IMG/VR virus record: IMGVR_UViG_3300047322_000336
Span: 1-48,345 of that record
From: a virus
Length of the DNA: 48,345 nt
Reading direction: 5' to 3' (one strand)
Below, piece after piece: positions 29,520 to 37,593 of this stretch. The notes below the pieces were generated by a model that saw only the letters and a list, made by a program, of their open reading frames with translations, was not told the DNA's origin and made no database searches. Each line of letters starts with the position of its first letter. Positions within the stretch are counted from its first letter, which is position 1. The translations under genes were made by a program, and so were the position numbers.

Positions 29520-32147
29520 ATGACTGACCGCCGTAAAAGTGTCCCGGCACTTAAAATTGCAACAGCGCCACAGTTGTGGCATGGGATAAGACACACCGAG
29601 ACTGTCAAAGGCGTCGAGAAACAGAAAGTCCATGCCACCGTAAAGGTGCGTAGCGCTTCGTGGAGTTCGATTGTAGGCGCCCTCTCCAAGCTCAAAATTG
29701 CCGTCAAGAAAGAGAAGTCGCCCTACTTTGTATTCGCGTCATTCACCGACAAGGCCGAGAACGGCGAAATGCACCGCCGCAACAACGGTGTCGAACAGTT
29801 CTACGGTGTTGTGCTCGACATTGACACCCCTGATGCACCCCCGCCGGAAGAAATTAAGAGCCAGCTGGACGCCCTCGGCTTGGCTTATGCGGTGTACACA
29901 ACGTTCAGCTACGACCCGCTCACGCCGGGGAAAGAAAATAAGTTTCGCGTGGTCGTACCCTACGCTGAACCGGTGGCGCCGCGTGACCAGCCTTTCGTGG
30001 TCCTTGGCTTTGCAGAGATGCTCGGCGTGTCGCAGACCTTTGACCACTGCTCCCAGGTGGCGTCACAGCCCATGTACTGGCACAGCGCCCCAAGAGAACG
30101 CGCCGATGAGGCCATGTTCTGGTCATGCGTTGACGGGGAGCCCCTGGACCCGGAAGGTGTACTAGCCATTGGTAAGATGATGGTCGGTGACAACCCTGGA
30201 CGCACGTACTCTACAAGTCCGGCTGACATGCACGTTGGCATGAAGATGGAAGCAGGCGAGCGCCACAACCAGTTCGTCGGTTTCATGCGCTGGCAGAAGG
30301 ATAAAGGCGAGTCGCTTGAGAACATTATGGTCCAGATTGGGGCTATGAACGACAAGTTGGATGAACCGCTTGATGAAGAACAGTTGGACGGGCTGCGCCG
30401 CGTGTGGGTGTCGTTCGAGCGCAACAATAACGCGTTCGGTTTTGAACACCACCGTAGCAGTATTGAAAACGCGCCTATGGAGAGTCGCGAAGTATACCGT
30501 GCCGTTGTACAGCAAATTGCCAACAGCCAAAGCATGCTCAATGCCAGTGACCGCAAAGACCTGTTCAAGCTAATTAAAGAGAAGCGTGTCGGGGCTACCT
30601 TTAAGGAAATTGAAGAACTGTACAAGGGGTTCACGGTTGAGGTCGAAGAACGCGACACAACTGAACTTGCTGAAGTCCGCGCCCGAGTTGACAAGCTGCT
30701 GCTGCGCAAGCTTGAAAAGTACGTGTGGATTCTTTCGGACGACAGCCTCATTGACCTGGAAGACGGCACGCCCCGGCCCAAGTCGGCGTTTAAGAACCTG
30801 CTCATTACCTACTATGATGAGTGCGCTGAACGTGTGGGCTTTGCCGACTTTGCAGAGTTGAAGCTGGGTCGAGAATACCCTTTTGACAAGAAGCTGTTGC
30901 TGACCGCCTCGGCCAAGGGCTACCACCCTGGCAAGGAAGAAAACGCGGTATACGAGTACAAGGACGTCAAGTACCTCAACCGCTACCGTGTGCCGCGTGG
31001 CGAGATTAAGCGCGGCAACGTCAAGCCCCTGCTGCAACACCTTGAATACCTGATACCCGTCAAGGTTGAACGCGATTGGTTCATTAGCATGGTGGCTTAT
31101 ACACTGCAACAGCCGGGCAAGCTGATTAAGTACATGTACGTCATTGAGGGCGGCAAGGGCATTGGTAAGTCGATCTTGCGGGAGCGGGTGTTTGCTGCCA
31201 TCTTCGGAGATAGCAACGTCCAAGAAGTCACGGCTGAAATGTTGGTCGACGACAAGAAGGGGTGGATTAGCAACGCGCATGTTGACGTGTTCGAGGAATT
31301 CAAGTTCCCGTCTAAGCGCGACGGCCAGGATGCAGTGTACAACTTTCTGAAAAAGTACACGGCCAACCCGAACGTTCAGCGCCGTGCCATGCAAAAGGAC
31401 TATCAGGAAGTTCCGAACTTCTCGCTTAAGGTGGCTTTTCGCAACCCCGAAGACCGGTTGCAGCTTGAGCCAGGGGATCGGCGGTACGTTATCGTTGAAG
31501 GGCCTAAGCGCCAGCTGGAGCGGTCCTATTATGATGAGTTGTGCGACTGGCTTGATGAGCCCGACAATCAGGCAGCCATGCGCCACTTTTTCAAAAACTG
31601 GGACTGGAAATCAACAGCGTTCGACCCGAACGAACCACTTAAGACGGCGGCAACCGCTGAATTGGAATCACAGAACGACAATTGGCCACACTGCGCCCTG
31701 GCTCGGGCCTTTGACCAGCCGAACAACCCATTCGACGTTAACGCACCGCTCATGTATGAATCGGACCTTATCAACATTGTCAAGGCGTTCAGTACCGGGC
31801 AATTTGAATCAGGGCGTGCCGAAGGGTTAGTAGGCGGTGACGTGCATACACGCCGCAACTTTGTCAATGCGCTTGAGGCCAGCGGTTTTACACGGCTGGG
31901 CGGTGGCTCGGCTTCGGAGTCACGCTTTCGCAGGACAAGTCCAAGGGGTGTTCAGTTCTGGGACCGGGCGTGGGCAATGAAGGGAGTGTCGCTGAAGATC
32001 TTGCGGAAGCTGCAAAGCGGGTTCCACTGGACGACCTACGCGGACGACCTGGACGACTTTCATATTGAGGCGCGGGCCTTTGTCAAGACGTTCAAGCAAT
32101 GGCAAGAGGAACTTGAAAGCGGCGAAAGTGGGGAGTGGGAGAGCTAA
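29520..32147 (+). CDS. Primase-helicase (AEP-like primase, SF3/VapE-type helicase)
   Basis: The product has 875 residues. The N-terminal region has a D-x-D pair (D100, D102 in VVLDIDTP), then FRVVVPYAEPV and QPMYWHSAP, as in archaeo-eukaryotic-type phage primases. The C-terminal half has a P-loop near 544-551 (GGKGIGKS) followed by GWISNAHVDVFEEFKFPSKRD and AFRNPEDRLQLEPGDRRYV, the DUF5906/VapE-like superfamily 3 helicase core. It should open the origin and prime synthesis for the phage polymerase. A GGAG ribosome site precedes the ATG and a strong terminator follows. Confidence 0.85.
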   Translation: MTDRRKSVPALKIATAPQLWHGIRHTETVKGVEKQKVHATVKVRSASWSSIVGALSKLKIAVKKEKSPYFVFASFTDKAENGEMHRRNNGVEQFYGVVLDIDTPDAPPPEEIKSQLDALGLAYAVYTTFSYDPLTPGKENKFRVVVPYAEPVAPRDQPFVVLGFAEMLGVSQTFDHCSQVASQPMYWHSAPRERADEAMFWSCVDGEPLDPEGVLAIGKMMVGDNPGRTYSTSPADMHVGMKMEAGERHNQFVGFMRWQKDKGESLENIMVQIGAMNDKLDEPLDEEQLDGLRRVWVSFERNNNAFGFEHHRSSIENAPMESREVYRAVVQQIANSQSMLNASDRKDLFKLIKEKRVGATFKEIEELYKGFTVEVEERDTTELAEVRARVDKLLLRKLEKYVWILSDDSLIDLEDGTPRPKSAFKNLLITYYDECAERVGFADFAELKLGREYPFDKKLLLTASAKGYHPGKEENAVYEYKDVKYLNRYRVPRGEIKRGNVKPLLQHLEYLIPVKVERDWFISMVAYTLQQPGKLIKYMYVIEGGKGIGKSILRERVFAAIFGDSNVQEVTAEMLVDDKKGWISNAHVDVFEEFKFPSKRDGQDAVYNFLKKYTANPNVQRRAMQKDYQEVPNFSLKVAFRNPEDRLQLEPGDRRYVIVEGPKRQLERSYYDELCDWLDEPDNQAAMRHFFKNWDWKSTAFDPNEPLKTAATAELESQNDNWPHCALARAFDQPNNPFDVNAPLMYESDLINIVKAFSTGQFESGRAEGLVGGDVHTRRNFVNALEASGFTRLGGGSASESRFRRTSPRGVQFWDRAWAMKGVSLKILRKLQSGFHWTTYADDLDDFHIEARAFVKTFKQWQEELESGESGEWES

Positions 32148-32169
32148 AAGTGCGCTGATGAACTTTTTT

Positions 32170-32195
32170 AAGGGTGCCTTCGGGTGCCCTTTTTA
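32170..32195 (+). terminator. Intrinsic terminator after the primase gene
   Basis: AAGGGTGCC, a TTCG tetraloop and GGTGCCCTT form a 9-bp stem with two G-T pairs, followed by a T-run. This is a classic strong terminator. Confidence 0.85.
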
Positions 32196-32273
32196 ATGAG
32201 CGTAAGTTTGGCGGTTCTTTGGGGTTGTTGGGCGAAGAGCGCTAGAAGCAAAGAAGAAAGAAAGAAAGAAAGT

Positions 32274-32593
32274 AAGAACAGTAAGACCAGTAAAAAGAAC
32301 AGTAAGAAGTTAGTTACTGTACTTGATTTTGCCCTACGACTGATAGGGTCCGGTGCCAAAAAGAACAGTAATCTCAGTAAAACGGTGATCGCCAATGGGG
32401 TTTAAGTTCATCCCCACTCCATGACTCACCGGTAGTGCCTAAAATCATAATATAGGCAGTATGGCCAATTTTACTGTTCTTATAGGTCTTACTGTTCTGG
32501 GCGGGCTGAAACCCTAGCCTAGTCTAGCGCCGCCTCCAGACGGTAAGCCAGAACAGTAAACTAGCTGCCGTTCTTGCCCTTGTTACTGTTCTT
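32274..32593. repeat. Cluster of AAGAACAGTAA repeats in a gene-free region
   Basis: The 545-base gap after the primase gene contains forward copies of AAGAACAGTAA near 32275, 32296, 32361 and (as CAGAACAGTAA) 32549. Inverted copies, TTACTGTTCTT, lie at 32471, 32489 (last base changed), 32583 and, with one mismatch, 32314. An A/G-rich run precedes the first copy. The same element recurs at 40776-40965. No credible gene lies here. Confidence 0.8.
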
Positions 32594-32692
32594 GATACCA
32601 GCGCAAAAGACAGTCCCTAGCGCGCAAGAAGGGTTTTTAAGCTAAAGTGCCTCCACTGGATTATAAGAAGGCCAACTACTTAGGAGAACAAC

Positions 32693-32995
32693 ATGACCAG
32701 CAAATCCTTCTTTAAAGAGCCGTTTTCGGCGCACTTCGTCGGTAAAGAACATGAGAAGAGAACGCACATTTATAAAGAGGGTCGTTGGGTCGGCAGTGTG
32801 TATTGCGAAGTTAAACGCCTCAACGACGGCTTCTCTTGGATGGTGCTTTTGGACACCCGCAACAACGGCAAACAAGCATTGCAATGGGAAAATGGGTGCA
32901 GGCACCTTTGGCAAGCGCGCCACCGCGCTAAAGAAGCGATGCATGAATACTGCGCCACCTTGCATGATAAAGGCTACCCCGGCCTGGAGTTCTGA
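32693..32995 (+). CDS. Hypothetical early protein
   Basis: The 100-residue product is rich in aromatic and basic residues (GRWVGSVYCEV, FSWMVLLDTRNNGK). AGGAG lies 8 bases upstream. It is the first gene of a group of small genes and may be made early. Family not recognised. Confidence 0.65.
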   Translation: MTSKSFFKEPFSAHFVGKEHEKRTHIYKEGRWVGSVYCEVKRLNDGFSWMVLLDTRNNGKQALQWENGCRHLWQARHRAKEAMHEYCATLHDKGYPGLEF

Positions 32996-32996
32996 C

Positions 32997-33194
32997 ATGA
33001 AACATCTTTACTACGTCTACGACCTTCTGCTAGCTGCTTACGGGGGTTTCATCACCGGGCTGCTCTTGTTGCCTCAAGGAGTGTCAAGGAGTTATTTCCT
33101 ACTCTTGTTAGGGGGCGTTTTGGGCGTGCAGCTTCTTAAGGAGGTCACGACTTTGGTTTTGCGCTGCTTCCGACCAGCGGTCGAAGAGAGTTGA
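32997..33194 (+). CDS. Small membrane protein
   Basis: The 65-residue product starts at ATG 32997, 1 base after the previous stop, with TGGAG upstream. It has two hydrophobic segments (about 8-26 and 33-50) separated by QGVSRS, predicted to form a membrane hairpin. Function unknown; superinfection exclusion or host membrane takeover are options. Confidence 0.6.
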   Translation: MKHLYYVYDLLLAAYGGFITGLLLLPQGVSRSYFLLLLGGVLGVQLLKEVTTLVLRCFRPAVEES

Positions 33195-33213
33195 AGAAAA
33201 ACGGCGAAAAAGA

Positions 33214-33242
33214 TGGACAACCCTGTCGAAGTCGACCATAAA
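33214..33242 (+). promoter_or_regulatory. Sigma70-like promoter, family P1
   Basis: TGGACA, 17 bases, CATAAA. The spacer shares ACCCTGTCGAAGT with the copy at 42091. A GGGGCGCCGTGCCC hairpin and CTGGAG ribosome site follow in the leader. Confidence 0.65.
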
Positions 33243-33288
33243 TATTTCCACCGGGGCGCCGTGCCCTGGATTCGACTGGAGCTACACC

Positions 33289-33456
33289 ATGACCTCTATT
33301 GCTCAAGAACTTCGCGCCAAAGAACAAGCCGCCATGCCCCAACGCGCCGCTGACTTCAAACTTGTGATGGAAGCAGGCGACAAAGAGCAAAACCCGAAAG
33401 CACGTAAAGCGCTGCGCCTCTTGGCGTTGGATACACTTCTCGGTTTGAAACGCTAG
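33289..33456 (+). CDS. Small 55-residue basic protein
   Basis: ATG 33289 follows CTGGAG and the P1 promoter at 33214. The product is helical, with many Ala, Lys and Arg, and ends in ALRLLALDTLLGLKR. Its own promoter and ribosome site argue it is real. Function unknown. Confidence 0.6.
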   Translation: MTSIAQELRAKEQAAMPQRAADFKLVMEAGDKEQNPKARKALRLLALDTLLGLKR

Positions 33457-33526
33457 CCCGCCCGCTGAACCTCAACCCCTTAATTGGGGCTAAGTCATTG
33501 CAACCCTACTCAACTGGAGAGACACC

Positions 33527-33817
33527 ATGCACACCATCCACAAGTACCCCGTCCCTGTATCCGCTGATGCGTTCCTCATTGTCCTGCCTAAAGGCGCCAA
33601 GTTCTTGGCTGCCCGTGTCCAATGCGGCCACCCCCACCTATGGTTTGAAGTCGACTCCATGCAACCCATGGAAAAGGTCATTTTCTGCCTCATTGGCACC
33701 GGCCAGCGCTTCCCTGAAATAGCCACTAAACACCACTGGCCGTACCTGGACACCTTTTTGGTACACGACGGCATGGACACGTTGCACTTATATGGAGGGG
33801 TTCCTTTTGCCGGTTGA
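33527..33817 (+). CDS. Conserved small phage protein (DUF7352-like)
   Basis: The 96-residue product resembles a widespread small phage family: a start of the type T-I-x-K-Y-x-V, then LPKGAKFLAARVQ, HPHLWFEVD and FCLIGTGQRFP. The family has no known function. The leader carries an ACTCAACTGGAG ribosome site after a CCCCTTAATTGGGG hairpin (33476-33489). Confidence 0.65.
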   Translation: MHTIHKYPVPVSADAFLIVLPKGAKFLAARVQCGHPHLWFEVDSMQPMEKVIFCLIGTGQRFPEIATKHHWPYLDTFLVHDGMDTLHLYGGVPFAG

Positions 33818-33833
33818 GCCTACCTGCTATACT
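33805..33833 (+). promoter_or_regulatory. Extended -10 promoter
   Basis: TTTTGC, 17 bases, TATACT, with TG one base before the -10 box (TGCTATACT). The start point would fall in the 5' arm of the hairpin AGCCCC/GGGGCT at 33838-33855. It drives the gene at 33893. Confidence 0.55.
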
Positions 33834-33892
33834 TCTAAGCCCCTTCATTGGGGCTTAGTCAGTACAACCACCCAACCTGCAGAGGTATCACT

Positions 33893-34690
33893 ATGAAACT
33901 TGTCTCCCCCGCCCTGCTCATTGAAGCATTGGCTGCCCGCTGGAACTCTGACGATAAGCCAGAAATGGAAATCGTCGCAGACTTCATCACCGACTACGCC
34001 AAAGACAGCGGCTTTGACATCCCGTTGAAAATCGTGTTGGCGCACTACGTCGGTGAGGCCGACTTGTTCAACCCCCAGGCCGAGTTGCCGTTGACGCCGG
34101 GCCAGTACAGTGATTTGTACAGTCAAGAGTACGACTACAAGGCCCACGGCGACCCTACTCCGCGTGATTGCCATTTCCCAACTAACGAACTCGGCTCTGA
34201 TGCAATCCCGGCTGCCCCTACCCGCCCTGCTGCGTTCAACCGCAAGCAAATTGACGACATGATGCAGTCCGATTGGGTGCATAGCAGTGAAGGTGAAATG
34301 CACTCCTTTGGCCCGGCTGGCAATGGCGATGTTGCAGCGCTGCTAGTCGGTGAGCTAAGGGGCGGCAGGCTGTTTGTCCACACGACCTACAAGGGCAAAG
34401 CTGCCGAAGCTGCTGCGCGTAAGTACCTGTTTCGCTTAACCCGCCCCACCCCAAGGGAACCAATTGGCGGCGAGCACGGTGACAGCTCAAAACCCGCTAA
34501 GCCGTTTTTGTCGCCAACAGGCCGCTTCCCTACGCAACCTGAAATGCAAGAACTTCCAGGGCGCCGTATGGCAGCTAAGTACACCACCCTACCACTGCAA
34601 CTTAAGTGCGATGGTTGCGGCAAGATGTTCCACCCCACCCTGACAGCTGATGTCCTTTGCTTCGACTGCAAAGAAGCGAATTCGCTATGA
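33893..34690 (+). CDS. Hypothetical protein with C-terminal zinc ribbon
   Basis: The product has 265 residues from ATG 33893 (AGAGGT upstream). The N-terminal 45 are helical; a middle domain contains GRLFVHTTYKGKAAEAAARKYL. The end has CDGCGKMFHPTLTADVLCFDC, a CxxC...CxxC zinc ribbon. Its stop overlaps the DenV-like start, so the two are co-translated and may share a DNA-related role. Family not recognised. Confidence 0.65.
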   Translation: MKLVSPALLIEALAARWNSDDKPEMEIVADFITDYAKDSGFDIPLKIVLAHYVGEADLFNPQAELPLTPGQYSDLYSQEYDYKAHGDPTPRDCHFPTNELGSDAIPAAPTRPAAFNRKQIDDMMQSDWVHSSEGEMHSFGPAGNGDVAALLVGELRGGRLFVHTTYKGKAAEAAARKYLFRLTRPTPREPIGGEHGDSSKPAKPFLSPTGRFPTQPEMQELPGRRMAAKYTTLPLQLKCDGCGKMFHPTLTADVLCFDCKEANSL

Positions 34691-35241
34691 CCCGCATAAA
34701 CACCATTGACGTTGACCTACTCCCTATGCCCTGGCTTGTTGCAGAGTACCGTGAATTGCCGCGTATCCTGAACCGTGTTGCGGCGGGCAAGCCCTTCCCG
34801 CTCATTCCCGTAAACTACTGCATGGGCACCGGCCACGTTAGCTTCTTCGGCAACAAACTGAACTGGCTGTACGCACGTCATGAAGCGTTGCGCGCTGAAC
34901 TTAAGAAGCGCGCTGAACTTAAGAAGCGCGCTGAACTTAAGAAGCGCGGCGGCAAGGCTGATATGGACTGCAACGCAGCCTACAGGCTTTGTATGGAGCG
35001 CTACCCTAAGTTCTGCAAAAGCCGTTGGGTGCCAGACCTGCGCGACCACGAAACCAACCTCTGCCGCCTTGTAGAAAGCTGGGCACGGGCCAAGCGTATG
35101 GACAACGCGGGCCTAGAGGCTTGGCTGACGAAGGCATTGCAGCGTCACATGATGCCCAAGTTTGAATACAAGTTGACGCCGTTGGAGAACGATCCAGTGG
35201 CCCGAACCCTTAACTTTACAGTGGATATACAGCCATGCTAA
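34687..35241 (+). CDS. denV: DenV-like pyrimidine dimer DNA glycosylase
   Basis: The start TRIN...AEYRELPR aligns directly with T4 endonuclease V: Thr2 (the Schiff-base N-terminus after Met removal), Arg3, E23 and R26 are at the same positions. GTGHVSFFGNKL matches the T4 GAGHVTFFYDKL segment. The enzyme cuts out UV-made pyrimidine dimers. The 184-residue product is longer than T4 DenV (138), partly because of three exact AELKKR repeats after residue 68 and a longer C-terminus with Cys residues. Confidence 0.88.
   Translation: MTRINTIDVDLLPMPWLVAEYRELPRILNRVAAGKPFPLIPVNYCMGTGHVSFFGNKLNWLYARHEALRAELKKRAELKKRAELKKRGGKADMDCNAAYRLCMERYPKFCKSRWVPDLRDHETNLCRLVESWARAKRMDNAGLEAWLTKALQRHMMPKFEYKLTPLENDPVARTLNFTVDIQPC
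34893..34946. repeat. Three tandem 18-bp units inside denV-like gene
   Basis: The 18-bp unit starting CGCTGAACTTAAG is present three times without change and in frame, giving three AELKKR hexapeptides that lengthen one helix. Absence of any mismatch suggests recent expansion. Confidence 0.93.
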
Positions 35242-35471
35242 TCGTAACCATGCTTATCGGTATTGCCTGTCAAGGTGCAATTGACGCGCCCGCTGGCAAG
35301 TGCAACCCGCCGAACATGCAATACAGCGTTGCGCTGACCCAGGCGGCTGCTGCAGAAGACCTCAAAACCTGCCTCGACTCCCGCGACAAGTTGCGCCTTG
35401 AGCTAAAGGCCCGTGGCGCTGAATTCGACACGCTGCTATACTGCGACCAGCGTCAAATCCCCTACAGCTAA
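35235..35471 (+). CDS. Small exported protein
   Basis: The 78-residue product begins MLIVTMLIGIACQGA, a likely signal peptide, followed by a Cys-containing helical domain (LTQAAAAEDLKTCLDSRDKLRLELKA). ATG 35250 is an alternative start. It overlaps the end of the denV-like gene. The location outside the cytoplasm is inferred; function unknown. Confidence 0.55.
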   Translation: MLIVTMLIGIACQGAIDAPAGKCNPPNMQYSVALTQAAAAEDLKTCLDSRDKLRLELKARGAEFDTLLYCDQRQIPYS

Positions 35472-35486
35472 TTTGGAGCAGCAGAA

Positions 35487-36260
35487 ATGAAGTCACTCAT
35501 TGTATATGGCCCTAAAGGTTGCGGCAAGACCACACGCGCCGCTGAACTGGTTACGCGCCATGGTTTGAAGCATGTTTGCGAATTGGATAATTTCATAACC
35601 CGTACTGCGTTGCAAGACACGCTGCGCCGTGACGCCGAAGGGTTTTTGTTCCTCACTAGTGGCGCACAAGAGGCAGCCGAGGGGCAGGCAAAGCATTTTG
35701 GCTTGCGCGTTATGAGCTACGAAACTGCCATGCGCACTATCACGGTTGACGGCGTGTACGAGTTCAACGGTGTAGTTAAACCTTTGGCGTACAAGATTGA
35801 CTGGAAAGAAGTTGAAAAGGTGTACGCCGAACTGGTTACAGGGCCAAACATTCGCGAACAGTTTGAACAACAGTTCCAGCAAACGCCCTCCCCCACTTTC
35901 CAGGCGCTCAACGAATTCACGGGCGCAATGGCTCGCAAGCTGGAAAAGCACCGAATGGAGAAGGGCGACCGCTGGCAAACTGCCCCGCTTGCACGTCTGC
36001 AAGACCTGTTTAACGAAGAGCTTACCAAGCCCAACCCTGACATGGTCGATATCGCCAACTACGCAATGATGATTTGGGGCTTGACGAACATCCAGCCTGG
36101 GCACGGCGGGCGTAAAACCGGTTTCAGCCCCTTACACGCTGCGCCGTATGATGTTGAGTTGGGTAGCAAAATTAACGCCGGTTGCGACGCAGCGCCCGAA
36201 GGCTGGAAATGCACCCGTGCTTATGGGCACACTGGCCCTTGCGCTGCTGTAGAGCAGTAG
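35487..36260 (+). CDS. P-loop protein with C-terminal MazG-like segment
   Basis: The product has 257 residues. Residues 1-90 form a P-loop domain (VYGPKGCGKTT, Walker A about 8-16). Residues about 135-200 contain MARKLEKHRMEKGDRWQ, LQDLFNEELTK and DMVDIANYAMMIWGL, a pattern like phage dATP/dGTP diphosphohydrolase or MazG-type helices (K-G-x-W, E-E-x-x-x, D-x-x-NYAMM). The end has a Cys motif (GWKCTRAYGHTGPC). It may link NTP binding to nucleotide hydrolysis. The usual acidic residues are fewer than in MazG, so activity is uncertain. Confidence 0.6.
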   Translation: MKSLIVYGPKGCGKTTRAAELVTRHGLKHVCELDNFITRTALQDTLRRDAEGFLFLTSGAQEAAEGQAKHFGLRVMSYETAMRTITVDGVYEFNGVVKPLAYKIDWKEVEKVYAELVTGPNIREQFEQQFQQTPSPTFQALNEFTGAMARKLEKHRMEKGDRWQTAPLARLQDLFNEELTKPNPDMVDIANYAMMIWGLTNIQPGHGGRKTGFSPLHAAPYDVELGSKINAGCDAAPEGWKCTRAYGHTGPCAAVEQ

Positions 36261-36286
36261 ACAACCCCGCATAAGGCGCTTACATT
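36258..36286 (+). promoter_or_regulatory. Sigma70-like promoter inside a hairpin
   Basis: TAGACA, 17 bases, TACATT. The hairpin AAGGCG/CGCCTT (36273-36295) encloses the -10 box, so only transcripts coming from upstream would contain both arms. Confidence 0.5.
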
Positions 36287-36320
36287 AGGCGCCTTAACCC
36301 CAACCGCTGGAGCACGCAAC

Positions 36321-36551
36321 ATGCAAATCACGCCACAAGAAGCTGCAATTATCTGCCAACTGATGCAGGAAGCCAAAACCGATACAGACGGTAGCGGCAA
36401 GAGCCTCGGCGCCCATGCTGAAGTGCTGTACGCCCGCTTCCTAGCTTGCGCCCGCCGCCAACCTGAACCGAAATGCCCGCACAAGTGGCTCGACGATACC
36501 AACGGCCCCGTTTGCGAGTACTGCCACGTCCAGGCCAAGGTGCCAGCATGA
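36321..36551 (+). CDS. Small protein with Cys/His C-terminus
   Basis: The 76-residue product is helical in the first 50 residues and ends with CPHKW...CEYCHV, a likely zinc site. CTGGAG lies upstream. The stop overlaps the next ATG. Family not recognised. Confidence 0.6.
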   Translation: MQITPQEAAIICQLMQEAKTDTDGSGKSLGAHAEVLYARFLACARRQPEPKCPHKWLDDTNGPVCEYCHVQAKVPA

Positions 36552-37006
36552 GCCAGTCCAAACGCCATTCCGCCGTTGAGACAGCCACCAATACGGCTGT
36601 AGGGTTCTTCGGCAGCTACGCCATCACCCTGGCTTGCCTTCACGTTCCAGGCACCAACCTCGCAACCCAAACGCTGTACGCCACCCTCGGCTGCACCGCT
36701 TGGTCGCTTCTGCGCGGCTACTACTTGCGGCGGTTCTTCAACCATTTGCACGCTAAACAGACACCCCCTGCCCCGCCCGAAGAACTGCTGCGCCAAGTGC
36801 CCGCTTGCCATCACTTGTTTGTTGACGGCTTTGGCGGTATGGGTGACGCGCTGGCCTGCTGCAAGTGCGGCCTGTCAAAGTACCCAGAAGCGCTGCCCGG
36901 TGGCGTACTGGAGTTAGCCAAACGCCAAGGCCGCGTTATCGAATTGAACCACCCCGAATACAACCGCTACGCCGAGTTGGCCCGCGTAGCCTCAAGGAGA
37001 CACTAA
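36548..37006 (+). CDS. Membrane protein (DUF7220-like)
   Basis: ATG 36548 overlaps the preceding TGA. The 152-residue product starts SQSKRHSAVETATNTAVGF, then two hydrophobic segments and SLLRGYYLRRFFNHL. This pattern resembles a widespread small phage membrane family (DUF7220). Here it is extended by a C-terminal domain with CHHLF...ACCKCG, a possible zinc site. Function unknown. Confidence 0.65.
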   Translation: MSQSKRHSAVETATNTAVGFFGSYAITLACLHVPGTNLATQTLYATLGCTAWSLLRGYYLRRFFNHLHAKQTPPAPPEELLRQVPACHHLFVDGFGGMGDALACCKCGLSKYPEALPGGVLELAKRQGRVIELNHPEYNRYAELARVASRRH

Positions 37007-37314
37007 TGGAAATTTCACGCCGCCACTTGCAAGTTCAAGAGCTACAAGAACGTGTTGACGCTGCCCTACAACAAGGGCTTGAAACCGGTGAAGCTAAGCG
37101 CGTGTACAACCCCGACGACGTAGTCATTGTTGTGGACGGACGCGTTATTGAGGGCTACGCAGACGACAAGCTGAAGTTCACTGAACCGAACGACTACTAC
37201 GTCAACCGCCAAGAGGAACAGCGCCGCCTTGCCAACGCGCTGGAAGGCAGCACCCGCAACCAGCGCCGTGTAGCCATGAAGCGCGCCAAGAAAGCGGCAC
37301 AAAAGGCCAAATGA
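37006..37314 (+). CDS. Hypothetical basic protein
   Basis: The 102-residue product starts at ATG 37006, overlapping the previous stop, with AAGGAG upstream. It has a helical start, a beta part (DDVVIVVDGRVIEGY) and a strongly basic end (KRAKKAAQKAK) that could bind nucleic acid. Family not recognised. Confidence 0.65.
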   Translation: MEISRRHLQVQELQERVDAALQQGLETGEAKRVYNPDDVVIVVDGRVIEGYADDKLKFTEPNDYYVNRQEEQRRLANALEGSTRNQRRVAMKRAKKAAQKAK

Positions 37315-37388
37315 ATGATTTCGCCTGGCTTATGCTGATATACAACTGGGAATGGTGGAACGCCGACCCGGACGAATGGAACGCGTAA
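37311..37388 (+). CDS. 25-residue micro-protein
   Basis: An ATGA overlap couples this 25-codon frame to the preceding gene. The peptide is rich in Trp and acidic residues (NWEWWNADPDEWNA), an unusual composition. It is short, and translation depends on coupling. Confidence 0.4.
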   Translation: MNDFAWLMLIYNWEWWNADPDEWNA

Positions 37389-37398
37389 ACTAAAACAC

Positions 37399-37427
37399 TG
37401 GACAAGGGGCAAGTCGTGGCTTACACT
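37399..37427 (+). promoter_or_regulatory. Sigma70-like promoter inside a 10-bp hairpin
   Basis: TGGACA, 17 bases, TACACT. The stem GGGCAAGTCG (37407-37416)/CGACTTGCCC (37429-37438) encloses the -10 box. Confidence 0.55.
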
Positions 37428-37463
37428 GCGACTTGCCCTAACCTCATTTGGAGTACACAACGC

Positions 37464-37577
37464 ATGTTTTGCTTCTCGCACGACTGGAAGTACCACGGCC
37501 CCGGCGGCGGGCACTTTTCTGTTTTTCGCTGCACCAAATGTGGCAAGTTTGACACCAAGCCTGACACTGACCATTAA
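37464..37577 (+). CDS. 37-residue zinc-finger-like micro-protein
   Basis: ATG 37464 with TTGGAG upstream. The peptide contains CFSHDWKYH and RCTKCGKF, giving Cys/His pairs able to bind one zinc ion, like small phage zinc ribbons. Family not recognised. Confidence 0.55.
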   Translation: MFCFSHDWKYHGPGGGHFSVFRCTKCGKFDTKPDTDH

Positions 37578-37593
37578 TACTGGAGTAAGCGCA

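Noticed and set aside
29520-32147. Temperate phage VapE or pathogenicity-island origin
   Set aside because: The VapE-like helicase is common in lytic phages; no integrase, repressor or attachment site is visible.
32184-32405. 73-codon Lys/Ser-rich frame after the primase gene
   Set aside because: It is a by-product of the A/G-rich run and AAGAACAGTAA repeats, begins next to a terminator and has no ribosome site.
32274-32593. CRISPR array
   Set aside because: Copies are only about 11 bases, irregularly spaced and in both orientations, so they do not form a repeat-spacer array.
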